NCBI GenBank assembly: GCA_013389115.1
Contig: JACADY010000079.1
Location: 1 to 43,366, forward strand
Source: Alphaproteobacteria bacterium
Lineage (GTDB): Bacteria > Pseudomonadota > Alphaproteobacteria > Micropepsales > Micropepsaceae
Direction of reading: 5' to 3'
Length of the DNA: 43,366 bases
Both the position numbers and the translations under genes were made by a program. Below are positions 26,007-34,223 of this stretch, piece after piece (positions within the stretch are counted from its first letter, which is position 1; the number at the start of each line of letters is the position of its first letter). Under the pieces are notes generated by a model. The model made no database searches. It was not told where the DNA came from and was given only the letters and a program-made list of their open reading frames with translations.

Positions 26007-26348
26007 ATGGCTATGAATGACGGCTTTCCGGCTGCCGACAATCCCCAACCCGAGATCCTTCCTCCCAATCCGGAGCAGCCAGAACCGAAAAGCTCCTCTC
26101 AGCCCTTCCCCTGGAAGCGGCTCATTTTCGCTGTGCTGTTCGGCTTCATCGGCTGGTTCACGCTGATGGTCGGATTCGGTCTTGCCGTGCTGCAGTTCAT
26201 CGTCGTTGCGGTGAACCGCGCGCCGAACGAGGACTTGAAGACGCTCACGGCCAATCTCGGCCAGTACTTGCGCGAAATCATCAGCTACATCTCGTTCGCG
26301 CAGGACGAGAAGCCCTTTCCCTTCTCGGCATTTCCGAGCGTGAAGTGA
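26007..26348 (+). CDS. DUF4389 domain membrane protein
   Basis: A 113-residue protein: a Pro/Glu-rich N-terminal 38 residues, one long or two short hydrophobic helices (LIFAVLFGFIGWFTLMVGFG, AVLQFIVVAVN) and the DUF4389 signature at the C-terminal end (NEDLKTLTANLGQYLREII, then a PFPFS motif). Function unknown. Start ATG 26007 has AGGAGAAC 8 bases upstream. A repeat copy follows before the convergent GDYXXLXY gene. Confidence 0.87.
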   Translation: MAMNDGFPAADNPQPEILPPNPEQPEPKSSSQPFPWKRLIFAVLFGFIGWFTLMVGFGLAVLQFIVVAVNRAPNEDLKTLTANLGQYLREIISYISFAQDEKPFPFSAFPSVK

Positions 26349-26391
26349 GGCCTTCACGGTTTCGCGCGTCGTTCCCCGTCCCCAACGGTTT

Positions 26392-26497
26392 AGAGCATTT
26401 CCCGATCAATTAGAGCGGGAAATGCTCGCAAGTCATTTCTTTGCTTGGTCGCACTTCTTTACGGCGAACCGGTACCCACTTCGCCGTGAAGCGCTCC
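26392..26497. repeat. Composite palindromic repeat, copy 3
   Basis: A GAGCATTTCCCG/CGGGAAATGCTC hairpin (26393-26427) is followed by a T-rich spacer and a second hairpin (26461-26487) with arms ACGGCGAA and TTCGCCGT around CCGGTACCCAC. Compared with the GCGGAAAA/TTTTCCGC arms of other copies, both arms changed together, so pairing is kept. It fills the space between convergent gene ends and may help end both transcripts. Confidence 0.8.
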
Positions 26498-26514
26498 AGC
26501 CGGGGAGGGGACAC

Positions 26515-27153
26515 TCATAGGAACGTTTCCTCATAGACGCGCTTGCCGTCGATGAGCAGCGCCTTGATCGCCGCAGCACCATCATCGCCAACCGCGATGA
26601 CGATCGAGACCTTTCCGTCGTTGCGCAGCTCCTCGATCTTGCGCCCTTCGCCTTGCGGCACGAAATAGCTCTCGATGCCATAGGTGACCGCAATGTGCTC
26701 GACACAGCCGCCCGGGCAAAGACGATCCGGCTTGACTTCGAGCGGCCTTGCGAAATTCGGCTCGAACTCACCTGCCCAGGCCTCGGTGGCGGTGGTCCAG
26801 TTGCGCTGCACCCAGCTCACCCGTCCCTTGATGACCGGCGCGTCGCCATTCTTCAAAAGCTCGCGCGAGAGGTGGTCGGCAATCCATGCACCCTCTTCGC
26901 TCTGGCTCAAGGTGACAAAAACATCGTCGCCCCGCTGCCAATCCTCCAGCGTCTCGTTCTCCTTGGGCGTCAGGCGGGAGATCGCGTAGGTCAGCGTCAC
27001 GTAGTCGCCACGGAAGAAATCGCGCGGGTCCACAGGTTCCACGGTCATGGTGAGCTCGCGGCCCGCCTTCAGGCGCTCGATGTGGGTGTAGATCATGCCG
27101 GCGAGAATCGCGACGTGCAGGATAAGAACAACGAGAACGCGCAGCGCGATCAT
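26515..27153 (-). CDS. GDYXXLXY domain membrane protein
   Basis: A 212-residue protein with one N-terminal membrane helix (ALRVLVVLILHVAILAGMIY) and a periplasmic domain with the signature RDFFRGDYVTLTYAISRL that names the family. CPGGCVEH supplies two cysteines, and GIESYFVPQGEGRKIEE is a second conserved block. GDYXXLXY proteins usually follow a DUF2157/DUF4401 membrane protein, as here: ATG 27153 is one base after the upstream stop, so the two form an operon. Function unknown; the pair is thought to form an envelope complex. Confidence 0.88.
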   Translation of the reverse strand: MIALRVLVVLILHVAILAGMIYTHIERLKAGRELTMTVEPVDPRDFFRGDYVTLTYAISRLTPKENETLEDWQRGDDVFVTLSQSEEGAWIADHLSRELLKNGDAPVIKGRVSWVQRNWTTATEAWAGEFEPNFARPLEVKPDRLCPGGCVEHIAVTYGIESYFVPQGEGRKIEELRNDGKVSIVIAVGDDGAAAIKALLIDGKRVYEETFL

Positions 27154-27154
27154 G

Positions 27155-28444
27155 TCAGCCCCCTTCAGCCGCGGTGACGCGGCGGCGGACGAATTCAAGC
27201 AGGATGGCAAGGCCGACAAGCATGACCCCACCGATTAGGAAGAACGTCGCCTGATCGAGGAGGACCTGGAACACGTCCGTGTAGAGGTAGATCACCCAGG
27301 CGCCGAAGGTGAGGAAGGCGAGGTTGGCAATAACCCGGTCCTCAACGCGGGTCGCGTGCACGATGACCCACACGATGAAGAGACCCGCGAAAACGATATA
27401 GATCATCTCCAGGTCGAGCGCGCCGCCCATATGGGACAAGAGAATGGGATAGGCGGCGATGCCGGTTGCAATGCCGGTGATGGCGAATTCCTCGCTCGTC
27501 AGGAGCTGGCGCCGGGCGCCCGCCATGCGTGCCAGCAGGACGGCGAGCAGCACGGCTGAAATGGCTATGACGAGCCAGTTCTCCGAGATAAGCGTGTCGC
27601 CATCGAGGTCTGTGAAATGCAGGCAGAAAACGGCGATACCCGTCACAGCGATGCCATAACGCTGAAGATCGTGCGCATAGGCAAAGCCCGTATCGTTTGA
27701 AACGCGTCCGGCAAGGAACACCATGAGCGCGCCAAGACCATAGATCGCCGTGACTTCCGCCGAGGACCAGCCCAGGGCATCGCTCAAGATCCCTGCGTGC
27801 CAGATGAGCCACACGATGAGTGCGACAAAGGCAAGGTGGACCTCGGCACTCGCCTGACGCCAGCCAGCCAGTGCGAAGGCCGCGACAAGCGCAAGGAGGC
27901 CTGCCCAATGGATGCGGGCGAAGCCGTAGTCCTCAAGCCAGAAGTAGGTCCAAACGCCAGTCAGGATGATCGCGGCGGCGAGCGCGGTGCGCGAGGGCAC
28001 GATGACGGCGGCTGCAAAGGCCGCCAGCGTCCAGATCATCAAGCCGTCGGGCCAGCCAGCGTTCATGTGGTACGTCTGACCGATCAGCATCAGGCCGGCG
28101 CCGAACATGGCGATCCCGAAAAGGATTGCCGCCTGCGCGAAATGCGGCATCTGGCGCAGGAACAGCAGTGCCGCCAGCAGATAGGTCAAAGTGAGGGCAC
28201 CGAAGATCACACCGAGGCGCAGGATCTTGCTCATAGCCTCCCAATTGGCGGCAACGAAGGAAATCGCGCCTGCCGCCAGCAACACCGCGCCCAGCGTTGC
28301 AATTACGCCGGCGAGGGAAGTGCGGCCGCCAAGGCCGCCGACGGAGCCAAGGATCATGTCGCGGCTGGTGGCGGGGACCCAGCCGCGGGCAATCCAGTCG
28401 TCAAGGTCCCGCTTCAACTGCCGGACGTAGAATGGTGGGCGCAT
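27155..28444 (-). CDS. DUF2157 polytopic membrane protein
   Basis: A 429-residue inner-membrane protein with a cytoplasmic N-terminal helix (QLKRDLDDWIARGWVP) and the DUF2157 start (LGAVLLAAGAISFVAANWEAM), followed by about twelve further hydrophobic helices. No catalytic motif is visible. It is cotranscribed with the GDYXXLXY gene. Start ATG 28444 is preferred; the frame extends 11 codons upstream. The function of the family is unknown. Confidence 0.88.
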   Translation of the reverse strand: MRPPFYVRQLKRDLDDWIARGWVPATSRDMILGSVGGLGGRTSLAGVIATLGAVLLAAGAISFVAANWEAMSKILRLGVIFGALTLTYLLAALLFLRQMPHFAQAAILFGIAMFGAGLMLIGQTYHMNAGWPDGLMIWTLAAFAAAVIVPSRTALAAAIILTGVWTYFWLEDYGFARIHWAGLLALVAAFALAGWRQASAEVHLAFVALIVWLIWHAGILSDALGWSSAEVTAIYGLGALMVFLAGRVSNDTGFAYAHDLQRYGIAVTGIAVFCLHFTDLDGDTLISENWLVIAISAVLLAVLLARMAGARRQLLTSEEFAITGIATGIAAYPILLSHMGGALDLEMIYIVFAGLFIVWVIVHATRVEDRVIANLAFLTFGAWVIYLYTDVFQVLLDQATFFLIGGVMLVGLAILLEFVRRRVTAAEGG

Positions 28445-28520
28445 CGGGAATACCTGGAAGGGCACTGATGGGAGCACGGGCTGCGATCGCGCCGCCTGCG
28501 CAAACGTGACGCCGCTTTAA

Positions 28521-29852
28521 TCACATATTCTGCGTCTGCGATGTGACGGAATCGCGGCGCAGCCTTGAAATGAAGAAGCCATCCGTCCCGTGCTGTGCCG
28601 GCGTCAGCCGCAGGTCCGGACCCGCCTTTGGGCGGATTGCGTCGGGAATCAAAGGACTTATGCGGAAATCCTCCTGCTTCAGATCGGGATGCGCCGCGAG
28701 AAGCGCGGCGATGCGGTCCTCGTTCTCTTCGCGCAGGAAGGAGCAGGTGACATAGATGAGGCGGCCGCCGGGTTTGAGCGCGCGACGGGCGGAGGCGAGG
28801 AGCTGATCCTGGCGGGCGGTCAGGCTGGCCAGATCGCCGTCCTGCCGCGACCAGCGCGCGTCAGGATTGCGCCGCCACGCGCCCGTTCCCGTGCAGGGAG
28901 CATCAAGGATCACAGCGTCGAAGCGGCCATCCTGGCGCTTCAGCCATTTGCGGCCCTGGGTGTCGAGCAGGCGATAGGTAATGTTCGAGACGCCGGCCCT
29001 GGCCGCGCGCTGGCGGGCGCGGCGCAGGCGGCCCTCGCTGACATCGCAGGCAATAAGGAGGCCCTTGTTCTCCATGGCGGCGGCGAGGGCCAGTGCCTTG
29101 CCGCCCGCGCCCGCGCAGAGATCGAGAATCTTCTCGCCCGGCTTTGCGTCCACGACAAGGGCGGCGATCTGGGAGGCCTCGTCCTGGGCCTCGATAAGAC
29201 CATTCTTGAATGCAGCGGTGGCGGCGATGTCCTCCTCGCCCGAACCGATCAGGCTCCAGGGCGAAAGCCGGCCGAGACGGACGGCGATGTCCTCCGCGCG
29301 CAATGCCTTAACCGCGCCCTCGCGCGTCGTCTTGAGGGTATTCACGCGGAAATGGGGCGGGGCGGAAGCGCGCATCGCCATCATTTCCTCAGCGAAGCGC
29401 GGGCCGAAGGCGCGCTTGAGGCCCTCGGCATAGGCCTTGGGGCATTCAAGGCGGGTCAGGTCATCCTGGCCCGCGTTTTCCAGATTTTCGCCCTGAAGCG
29501 CCGCCAGCGCGGACGGTGGCGAAGGCTCCTCACTTGAGAACCAGTCGCGAATGACGTCGCTTGGGGGGGCCGCGCGGGTGATGATGGCATGGGCGGCAAA
29601 GAGGCAGGCCGGGCTTTCCTCAATCTTCAAACGCTTCAGCCACCAGGCCAATCTGGCCCTGGAGAACAAAATCGCCGTCAAATGGGTTCGGATCGCCTGA
29701 CGCTCGGCCTTGTCTTCCAGATGAACACGGTTTAGCTCTTCGGTGATCGCGCGGTCCGACGGCGCCCCTTGCTCAATCGTTGCGGCAAGGGCTCTCTTGA
29801 GGGCTTCCCGCGCCATGGGGCCAAGCGGCCGCTTTTTCACGCTTTTTTCCAT
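28521..29852 (-). CDS. RsmB/NOP-family rRNA cytosine-C5 methyltransferase
   Basis: A 443-residue RNA m5C methyltransferase, most like RsmB (16S rRNA C967). The N-terminal half is a helical RNA-binding region. The SAM site is EKILDLCAGAGGKALALAA, the catalytic cysteines are in DAPCTGTGAWRRNPD and VTCSFLREENEDRIAALL, and FRVNTLKTTREGAV is also typical. No NusB-like domain is clear at the N-terminus, and this sub-type is common in Alphaproteobacteria. It is divergent from btaA. The precise RNA target is inferred from family only. Confidence 0.87.
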   Translation of the reverse strand: MEKSVKKRPLGPMAREALKRALAATIEQGAPSDRAITEELNRVHLEDKAERQAIRTHLTAILFSRARLAWWLKRLKIEESPACLFAAHAIITRAAPPSDVIRDWFSSEEPSPPSALAALQGENLENAGQDDLTRLECPKAYAEGLKRAFGPRFAEEMMAMRASAPPHFRVNTLKTTREGAVKALRAEDIAVRLGRLSPWSLIGSGEEDIAATAAFKNGLIEAQDEASQIAALVVDAKPGEKILDLCAGAGGKALALAAAMENKGLLIACDVSEGRLRRARQRAARAGVSNITYRLLDTQGRKWLKRQDGRFDAVILDAPCTGTGAWRRNPDARWSRQDGDLASLTARQDQLLASARRALKPGGRLIYVTCSFLREENEDRIAALLAAHPDLKQEDFRISPLIPDAIRPKAGPDLRLTPAQHGTDGFFISRLRRDSVTSQTQNM

Positions 29853-29925
29853 GACCTTTTGGAACTAGAAACAACGCTTACCTTTAAGCGATCCATCGCA
29901 GCAAACACACCGGCCAATACGAACC

Positions 29926-31143
29926 ATGGGTAACAAACTTCTCGAACGTGCGGCGCACTCGAATTCCGCTATGACCAAGCGGGGCATGCTCGAGCGGCTT
30001 TTTACGCTGATGTTTCAGGGGTTCGTCTATAACCAGATCTGGGAAGACCCGGTTGTCGATCTGAAGGCTATGCGGGTTGGACCCGATACGCGCATCATGA
30101 CGATCGCATCGGGCGGGTGCAATGTTCTTAACTACCTTGCCGCCAACCCCAAATCGATCACCGCGATCGACCTTAATCCCAATCACATCGCGCTTACGCG
30201 GCTCAAACTCGCCGCGCTCAAGCACCTGCCGACCTATGAGGACTTCTTCCGCTTTTTCGGCATGGCCGACTACAAGGGCAATGTGGCGGCGTTCGACCGC
30301 TATATCGCGCCCAATCTCGATGAGGAGACGCGGCGCTACTGGATGCACCGGGTTCCCCTCAACGGGCGGCGCATCAACATGTTCGCCCGAAACCTCTATC
30401 GCTATTCCCTCCTGGGGCGGTTCATCGGCCTATTGCATGTGATGGCAAAGATGCAGGGCAAGAACCCGCGCGAGCTCTTGGAAGCGCGCACGATGGAAGA
30501 GCAGCAGGCGGCGTTCAATCGTATCATTGCGCCCATTTTCGAGACGCGGATCATCCGTGCGCTCTCCAAGCTGCCCGTCTCGCTCTATGCGCTTGGCATT
30601 CCGCCGGCGCAGCATGACGAGCTTGTCGCAGCCTCCAACGGCAACATGGCGCATCTGCTGCGGGAGCGGCTGGAGAAACTGGCCTGCGACTTTCCCATCA
30701 ACGAGAACTATTTTGCCTGGCAGGCTTTCAGCCGGCGCTATGACGTCGAAGGGCGGCAGGCGGTTCCAGACTATCTGCGGCCCGATACCTACAGCCTCCT
30801 CAAGGACCGGGCCGACCGGGTGGAAACGCATCTGGCCTCGATGACAGACTATCTCGCGCGGCTCCCGGCCGGATCGCGGGACCGCTATGTGCTGCTCGAT
30901 GCACAGGACTGGATGACGGTGGAGCAGATCACCGATCTGTGGCGGGAAATCACGCGAACGGCCTCGACGGACGCGCGTGTCATCTTCCGGACCGCGGGCT
31001 CCGAATCGCCGCTGGAAAAGAAGCTGCCGCCCGAGATCATCGGGCAGTGGAACTATGAGGCCGAGGAAAGCCACGCGTTCCATGACCAGGACCGTTCATC
31101 GATCTATGGCGGCTTCCACATCTATGTGAAGAAGCCGCACTGA
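29926..31143 (+). CDS. btaA: BtaA, diacylglycerol 3-amino-3-carboxypropyl transferase
   Basis: First enzyme of betaine-lipid (DGTS) synthesis: it moves the aminocarboxypropyl group of SAM to diacylglycerol, giving diacylglyceryl homoserine. The 405-residue product fits the DUF3419/BtaA family: FVYNQIWEDPVVDLKAM, the SAM motif TIASGGCNVLNYLA, ITAIDLNPNHIALTRLKLAA, and late WMTVEQITDLWREI and RTAGSESPLE. btaB overlaps by one base. These genes respond to phosphate lack in characterised bacteria, replacing phospholipids, but no Pho box was seen in the short upstream gap. The Shine-Dalgarno is weak; ATG 29971 is an alternative. Confidence 0.95.
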   Translation: MGNKLLERAAHSNSAMTKRGMLERLFTLMFQGFVYNQIWEDPVVDLKAMRVGPDTRIMTIASGGCNVLNYLAANPKSITAIDLNPNHIALTRLKLAALKHLPTYEDFFRFFGMADYKGNVAAFDRYIAPNLDEETRRYWMHRVPLNGRRINMFARNLYRYSLLGRFIGLLHVMAKMQGKNPRELLEARTMEEQQAAFNRIIAPIFETRIIRALSKLPVSLYALGIPPAQHDELVAASNGNMAHLLRERLEKLACDFPINENYFAWQAFSRRYDVEGRQAVPDYLRPDTYSLLKDRADRVETHLASMTDYLARLPAGSRDRYVLLDAQDWMTVEQITDLWREITRTASTDARVIFRTAGSESPLEKKLPPEIIGQWNYEAEESHAFHDQDRSSIYGGFHIYVKKPH

Positions 31144-31820
31144 TGGCGAACGCTTCGGGTGATGCCCGCGATCTGATGGATCAGATGTATCGCGCGCAGC
31201 GGCACATCTATGACTTCACGCGCAAATATTATCTCTTCGGCCGGGATTCGCTGATCCGGGATTTGCCGGTGAAAGCGGGCGAAAGCCTGTGCGAAGTGGG
31301 ATGCGGCACAGCGCGCAATCTCATCATCCTCGCGCGCAGGCATCCGCAGGCGCAGTTCTTCGGCATCGATGCCTCGGCGGAGATGCTGAAGACGGCGGGT
31401 GAGAATGTCGCGCGGGCGCATGTGCCCGTTCAGCTTAAGACCGCGCTTGCCGATAGCTATTCATGGAACGAGACCTTCGGGCTGGAGAAGCCGTTCGATC
31501 GGCTGCTCTTTTCCTATTCGCTTTCCATGATCGACGACTGGCGAGGGGCCATCCTCCATGGGCTGCGCCAGGTGCGTAAGGGCGGTACCATTCATATCGT
31601 CGATTTCGGCAACCAGGAGGGCCTGCCCCCCTGGTTCAAGCGGGCCCTTGGCGCCTGGCTCGACAAGTTCCATGTCCGGTTCAGGCCCGAGATCAAGCCC
31701 TTTTTCGAGGACCTCCAGCGCAAGGGCGTGGGGCGCATGGCCTATCGCGACCACATGCGCGGTTATGCCTATCTCCTCTCATTCGAAGTGCACCAGCCAG
31801 ACGCGGCCTCTTCGCTGTAG
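31143..31820 (+). CDS. btaB: BtaB, DGTS N-methyltransferase
   Basis: Second enzyme of betaine-lipid synthesis, adding three methyl groups from SAM to diacylglyceryl homoserine to give DGTS, at the membrane. The 225-residue product has YDFTRKYYLFGRDSLIRDLP near the N-terminus and the SAM motif LCEVGCGTARNLIILARR (about 49-66), then FFGIDASAEML and LLFSYSLSMIDDWRGAI. The ATG overlaps the btaA stop (TGATGG), so translation is probably coupled. Confidence 0.94.
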   Translation: MANASGDARDLMDQMYRAQRHIYDFTRKYYLFGRDSLIRDLPVKAGESLCEVGCGTARNLIILARRHPQAQFFGIDASAEMLKTAGENVARAHVPVQLKTALADSYSWNETFGLEKPFDRLLFSYSLSMIDDWRGAILHGLRQVRKGGTIHIVDFGNQEGLPPWFKRALGAWLDKFHVRFRPEIKPFFEDLQRKGVGRMAYRDHMRGYAYLLSFEVHQPDAASSL

Positions 31821-31943
31821 CAGCGGGGAAACAGTGCGGCGCCAAACCGCCCCATCGGCGCTTCCGGTGCTTTGCACGAGGCATGATCTTGACGACCTTC
31901 TTGGCGGCCTCCGGACTAAACCGGGAAAGGCCAGGGGGGTGTC

Positions 31944-33212
31944 ATGCCAGAAGAGATCATCGTCACGGGCACGCGTGTCGCTGGCAGTTTCGGGGCGCAG
32001 GCGGATATGGCGCTCGCGGCCATATTTGTGCTCCTCGTCGCGGGGCTCTTCTCCAAGCGCCTGCGGGACGCCCTCCAGGTACCCTTTCTCGTCGCGCTGC
32101 CCTTAGGGGTCATGACCCTCTATCTCTTGGTCGTGAGAGCGCTGAGGGCCGCGGATAGCTGGGCGATCGATACGTTCGGATCGGCCGTCTATGAAGACCT
32201 GTCGGACTGGGCCGGTATGGAGATGCCAGGCGAGGACGCGGTCTGGGATCTGCTCAATTTTCTGCGCGATCTTTCCGAGCCGGTTGTCCTTTTCAGCGTC
32301 TTCCTCTTTGCCGCCTTCTGGGGGGCATGGCTGTTGTCGCGCATCGATCTGGGGGCGATGGGCCTTGCTGGCGGTGCAACCGTCGATGTGCCGGAGCGAC
32401 CCATTCTGCCGCCGCGCCGCTCCTTTTTCGGTAGACTCATCTCGTACTTCTCCACGCGCAGAGCAATCCTTGCGGACAGAGCGAGCGCCGTCAGGTTCGC
32501 GGCCGATCCGGCCTTCCATCCGGCGGGCTATGTGATGATGCGTGCCTCGATCACGGCGCTGCCGGCAGCGGTGATAACCGGCGTTATCTCTTACCTCGCA
32601 TCCGATTTTTCCCTTCGGGATGCCGGCCGCGACCTCGTAGTCTCGGAGATCTACTCCCTGACAGACGGGCTGGTGCGGCCGCTGATCGTTCCCTTCACGG
32701 TTGCCTTTGTCGGGTTCCTCGCCGCCTGGACACTGCGCCCGAGGGGAGCGGACGCAAACTCGCAGCGGCTCGCGCGCGCTGTCTACCTTGCCTATGCGGG
32801 GACTTGGGGATTCTGGCCGCAGCTTTTTCTCCTCACCGGACTTTCCTTGGCGAGCGTTGCTGCTTCCGACAGCGACGCGGGGGACGCTTTGTGGAATTGG
32901 GCAACGACGTATCTGTACATCCAGGACGAGAACAGTTTGGCGTCGATGGTCATCCTCGCCTTGTTGGTCGGGCTTTCCCTCTGGCAGCTCTACCTGTCGC
33001 TGGTGCGCATTCCGCTTGCCGTGATGGCGCAGGCATTTCCCGGACTTGGCGTCGTGGGAAGGGGCGGACGGCTCGTCGTGCACGCGTTCGTTCTGCCCTT
33101 TGTCAGCATCCTCATCGCCGTCATCCTCGAATTGATGGTCGAACTCGTGTCGGCAAGTGCAGCCTATGCTGGGTCCTATCTGCTGGAGATGCTTGGCTTC
33201 TATCGCCTCTGA
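31944..33212 (+). CDS. Multi-span membrane protein, family not recognised
   Basis: A 422-residue inner-membrane protein with about eight hydrophobic helices (DMALAAIFVLLVAGLF, VPFLVALPLGVMTLYLL, VLFSVFLFAAFWGAWLL, and further pairs to the C-terminus). The N-terminus begins PEEIIVTGTRVAGSF, a motif normally seen after the TonB box of outer-membrane receptors, yet there is no signal peptide or barrel. A basic loop of about 60 residues (PPRRSFFGRLISYFSTRRAI) lies before the third block of helices. Start ATG 31944 has AGGGGGG upstream. Downstream is a repeat, then convergent tesB. Confidence 0.75.
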   Translation: MPEEIIVTGTRVAGSFGAQADMALAAIFVLLVAGLFSKRLRDALQVPFLVALPLGVMTLYLLVVRALRAADSWAIDTFGSAVYEDLSDWAGMEMPGEDAVWDLLNFLRDLSEPVVLFSVFLFAAFWGAWLLSRIDLGAMGLAGGATVDVPERPILPPRRSFFGRLISYFSTRRAILADRASAVRFAADPAFHPAGYVMMRASITALPAAVITGVISYLASDFSLRDAGRDLVVSEIYSLTDGLVRPLIVPFTVAFVGFLAAWTLRPRGADANSQRLARAVYLAYAGTWGFWPQLFLLTGLSLASVAASDSDAGDALWNWATTYLYIQDENSLASMVILALLVGLSLWQLYLSLVRIPLAVMAQAFPGLGVVGRGGRLVVHAFVLPFVSILIAVILELMVELVSASAAYAGSYLLEMLGFYRL

Positions 33213-33221
33213 TCGTTTCGC

Positions 33222-33344
33222 GAGCGGCCTCGCCCTCAATCGGGATCGTCAGGCCGCTCTATCTCTTTCCATGGTCTCACCATTCACGCGGAAAACCGGT
33301 GCCTATCCCCGTTTTCGCGGGGGCATGCTTTTCCATACGATGCT
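33222..33344. repeat. Composite palindromic repeat, copy 4
   Basis: The first module is nearly identical to that at 18-57 (GAGCGGC/GCCGCT). The second hairpin (33288-33335) has a long loop with a nested CCCCG/CGGGG stem, as in the first unit at 7667. The repeat fills almost the whole gap between two convergent genes, ending exactly before the tesB stop, so it may act as a shared transcript end. Confidence 0.8.
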
Positions 33345-34205
33345 TTAGCGCGTCTTGGGGCGGATCAGGCCCTCTTGGGCGACGCTGGCGACGAGCCGGC
33401 CGTCGCGGGTTAACACCATGCCGCGATTGAGGCCGCGGGCGCCAGCCGACGTGGGCGAATCCTGTGTGTAGAGCAGCCAGTCATCGGCGCGGAAGGGCTG
33501 ATGAAACCACATCGCGTGGTCGAGGCTCGCCATGATGACCTTGCCCGAAAACCAGCTCACGCCATGAGGCAAGAGGCAGGTGTCAAGCAGCGTCATGTCC
33601 GATGCATAGGCCAGCACGCATTGGTGCAGCTTGTCGTCATCGGGCAGCGTCCCGTTGGCGCGGACCCATACATGCTGCACGGGCGGGCGCTTGTCGGGAT
33701 TGAGGGGATCGGGCGGGTTCACCGGCCGCTGTTCGATCGGGCGGGGGCGCAGCATCCAATAGCTCTGCTCCGGGAATCGCTTCGCCCATTCCGCGCGGAG
33801 TTCGGTTTCAGGCGGCAGGGATTCGGGCGGGGGCACATCCGGCATCTCAAACTGGTGCGCGAAGCCTTCCTCGCGCACGTGGAACGAGACGGCCATGTTG
33901 AAGATGGGACGGCCATGCTGAATGGCGACGACGCGGCGGGTTGTGAAGCTCGACCCGTCCCGGCTGCGATCGACCTCATAGAGAATGGGAGCCTTGGGGT
34001 CGCCTGGCAGGATGAAATAGGCGTGCAGCGAATGAGCGAGCCGGTCCTCAACCGTGCGGCTGGCGGCAACGAGCGCCTGCCCCAGGACCTGGCCGCCAAA
34101 GACGCGCTGGGAGCGGTCCTCCGGGCTCACGCCCCTGAAAATGTTGACTTCGATGGGCTCGAGATCGAGCAGGGACAAGAGTTCGTCGAGGGGAGATTGA
34201 CTCAT
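33345..34205 (-). CDS. tesB: Acyl-CoA thioesterase II (TesB)
   Basis: A 286-residue double-hotdog thioesterase hydrolysing medium- to long-chain acyl-CoA to free acid. FGGQVLGQALVAASRTV at about 36-52 marks the first hotdog fold. The late catalytic triad elements are visible: aspartate in LDHAMWFHQPF, serine or threonine in DSPTSAGARGL, and glutamine in VASVAQEGLIR. The gene follows the nickel/cobalt transporter by 18 bases on the same strand, so it may be read from the same promoter, with no functional link evident. Confidence 0.94.
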   Translation of the reverse strand: MSQSPLDELLSLLDLEPIEVNIFRGVSPEDRSQRVFGGQVLGQALVAASRTVEDRLAHSLHAYFILPGDPKAPILYEVDRSRDGSSFTTRRVVAIQHGRPIFNMAVSFHVREEGFAHQFEMPDVPPPESLPPETELRAEWAKRFPEQSYWMLRPRPIEQRPVNPPDPLNPDKRPPVQHVWVRANGTLPDDDKLHQCVLAYASDMTLLDTCLLPHGVSWFSGKVIMASLDHAMWFHQPFRADDWLLYTQDSPTSAGARGLNRGMVLTRDGRLVASVAQEGLIRPKTR

Positions 34206-34223
34206 GGGGGAGGAGGATTCTCT

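Noticed and set aside
32103-33239. Minus-strand 378-codon frame
   Set aside because: It is antisense to the multi-span membrane protein, rich in Arg/Gln/Asp without any domain pattern.
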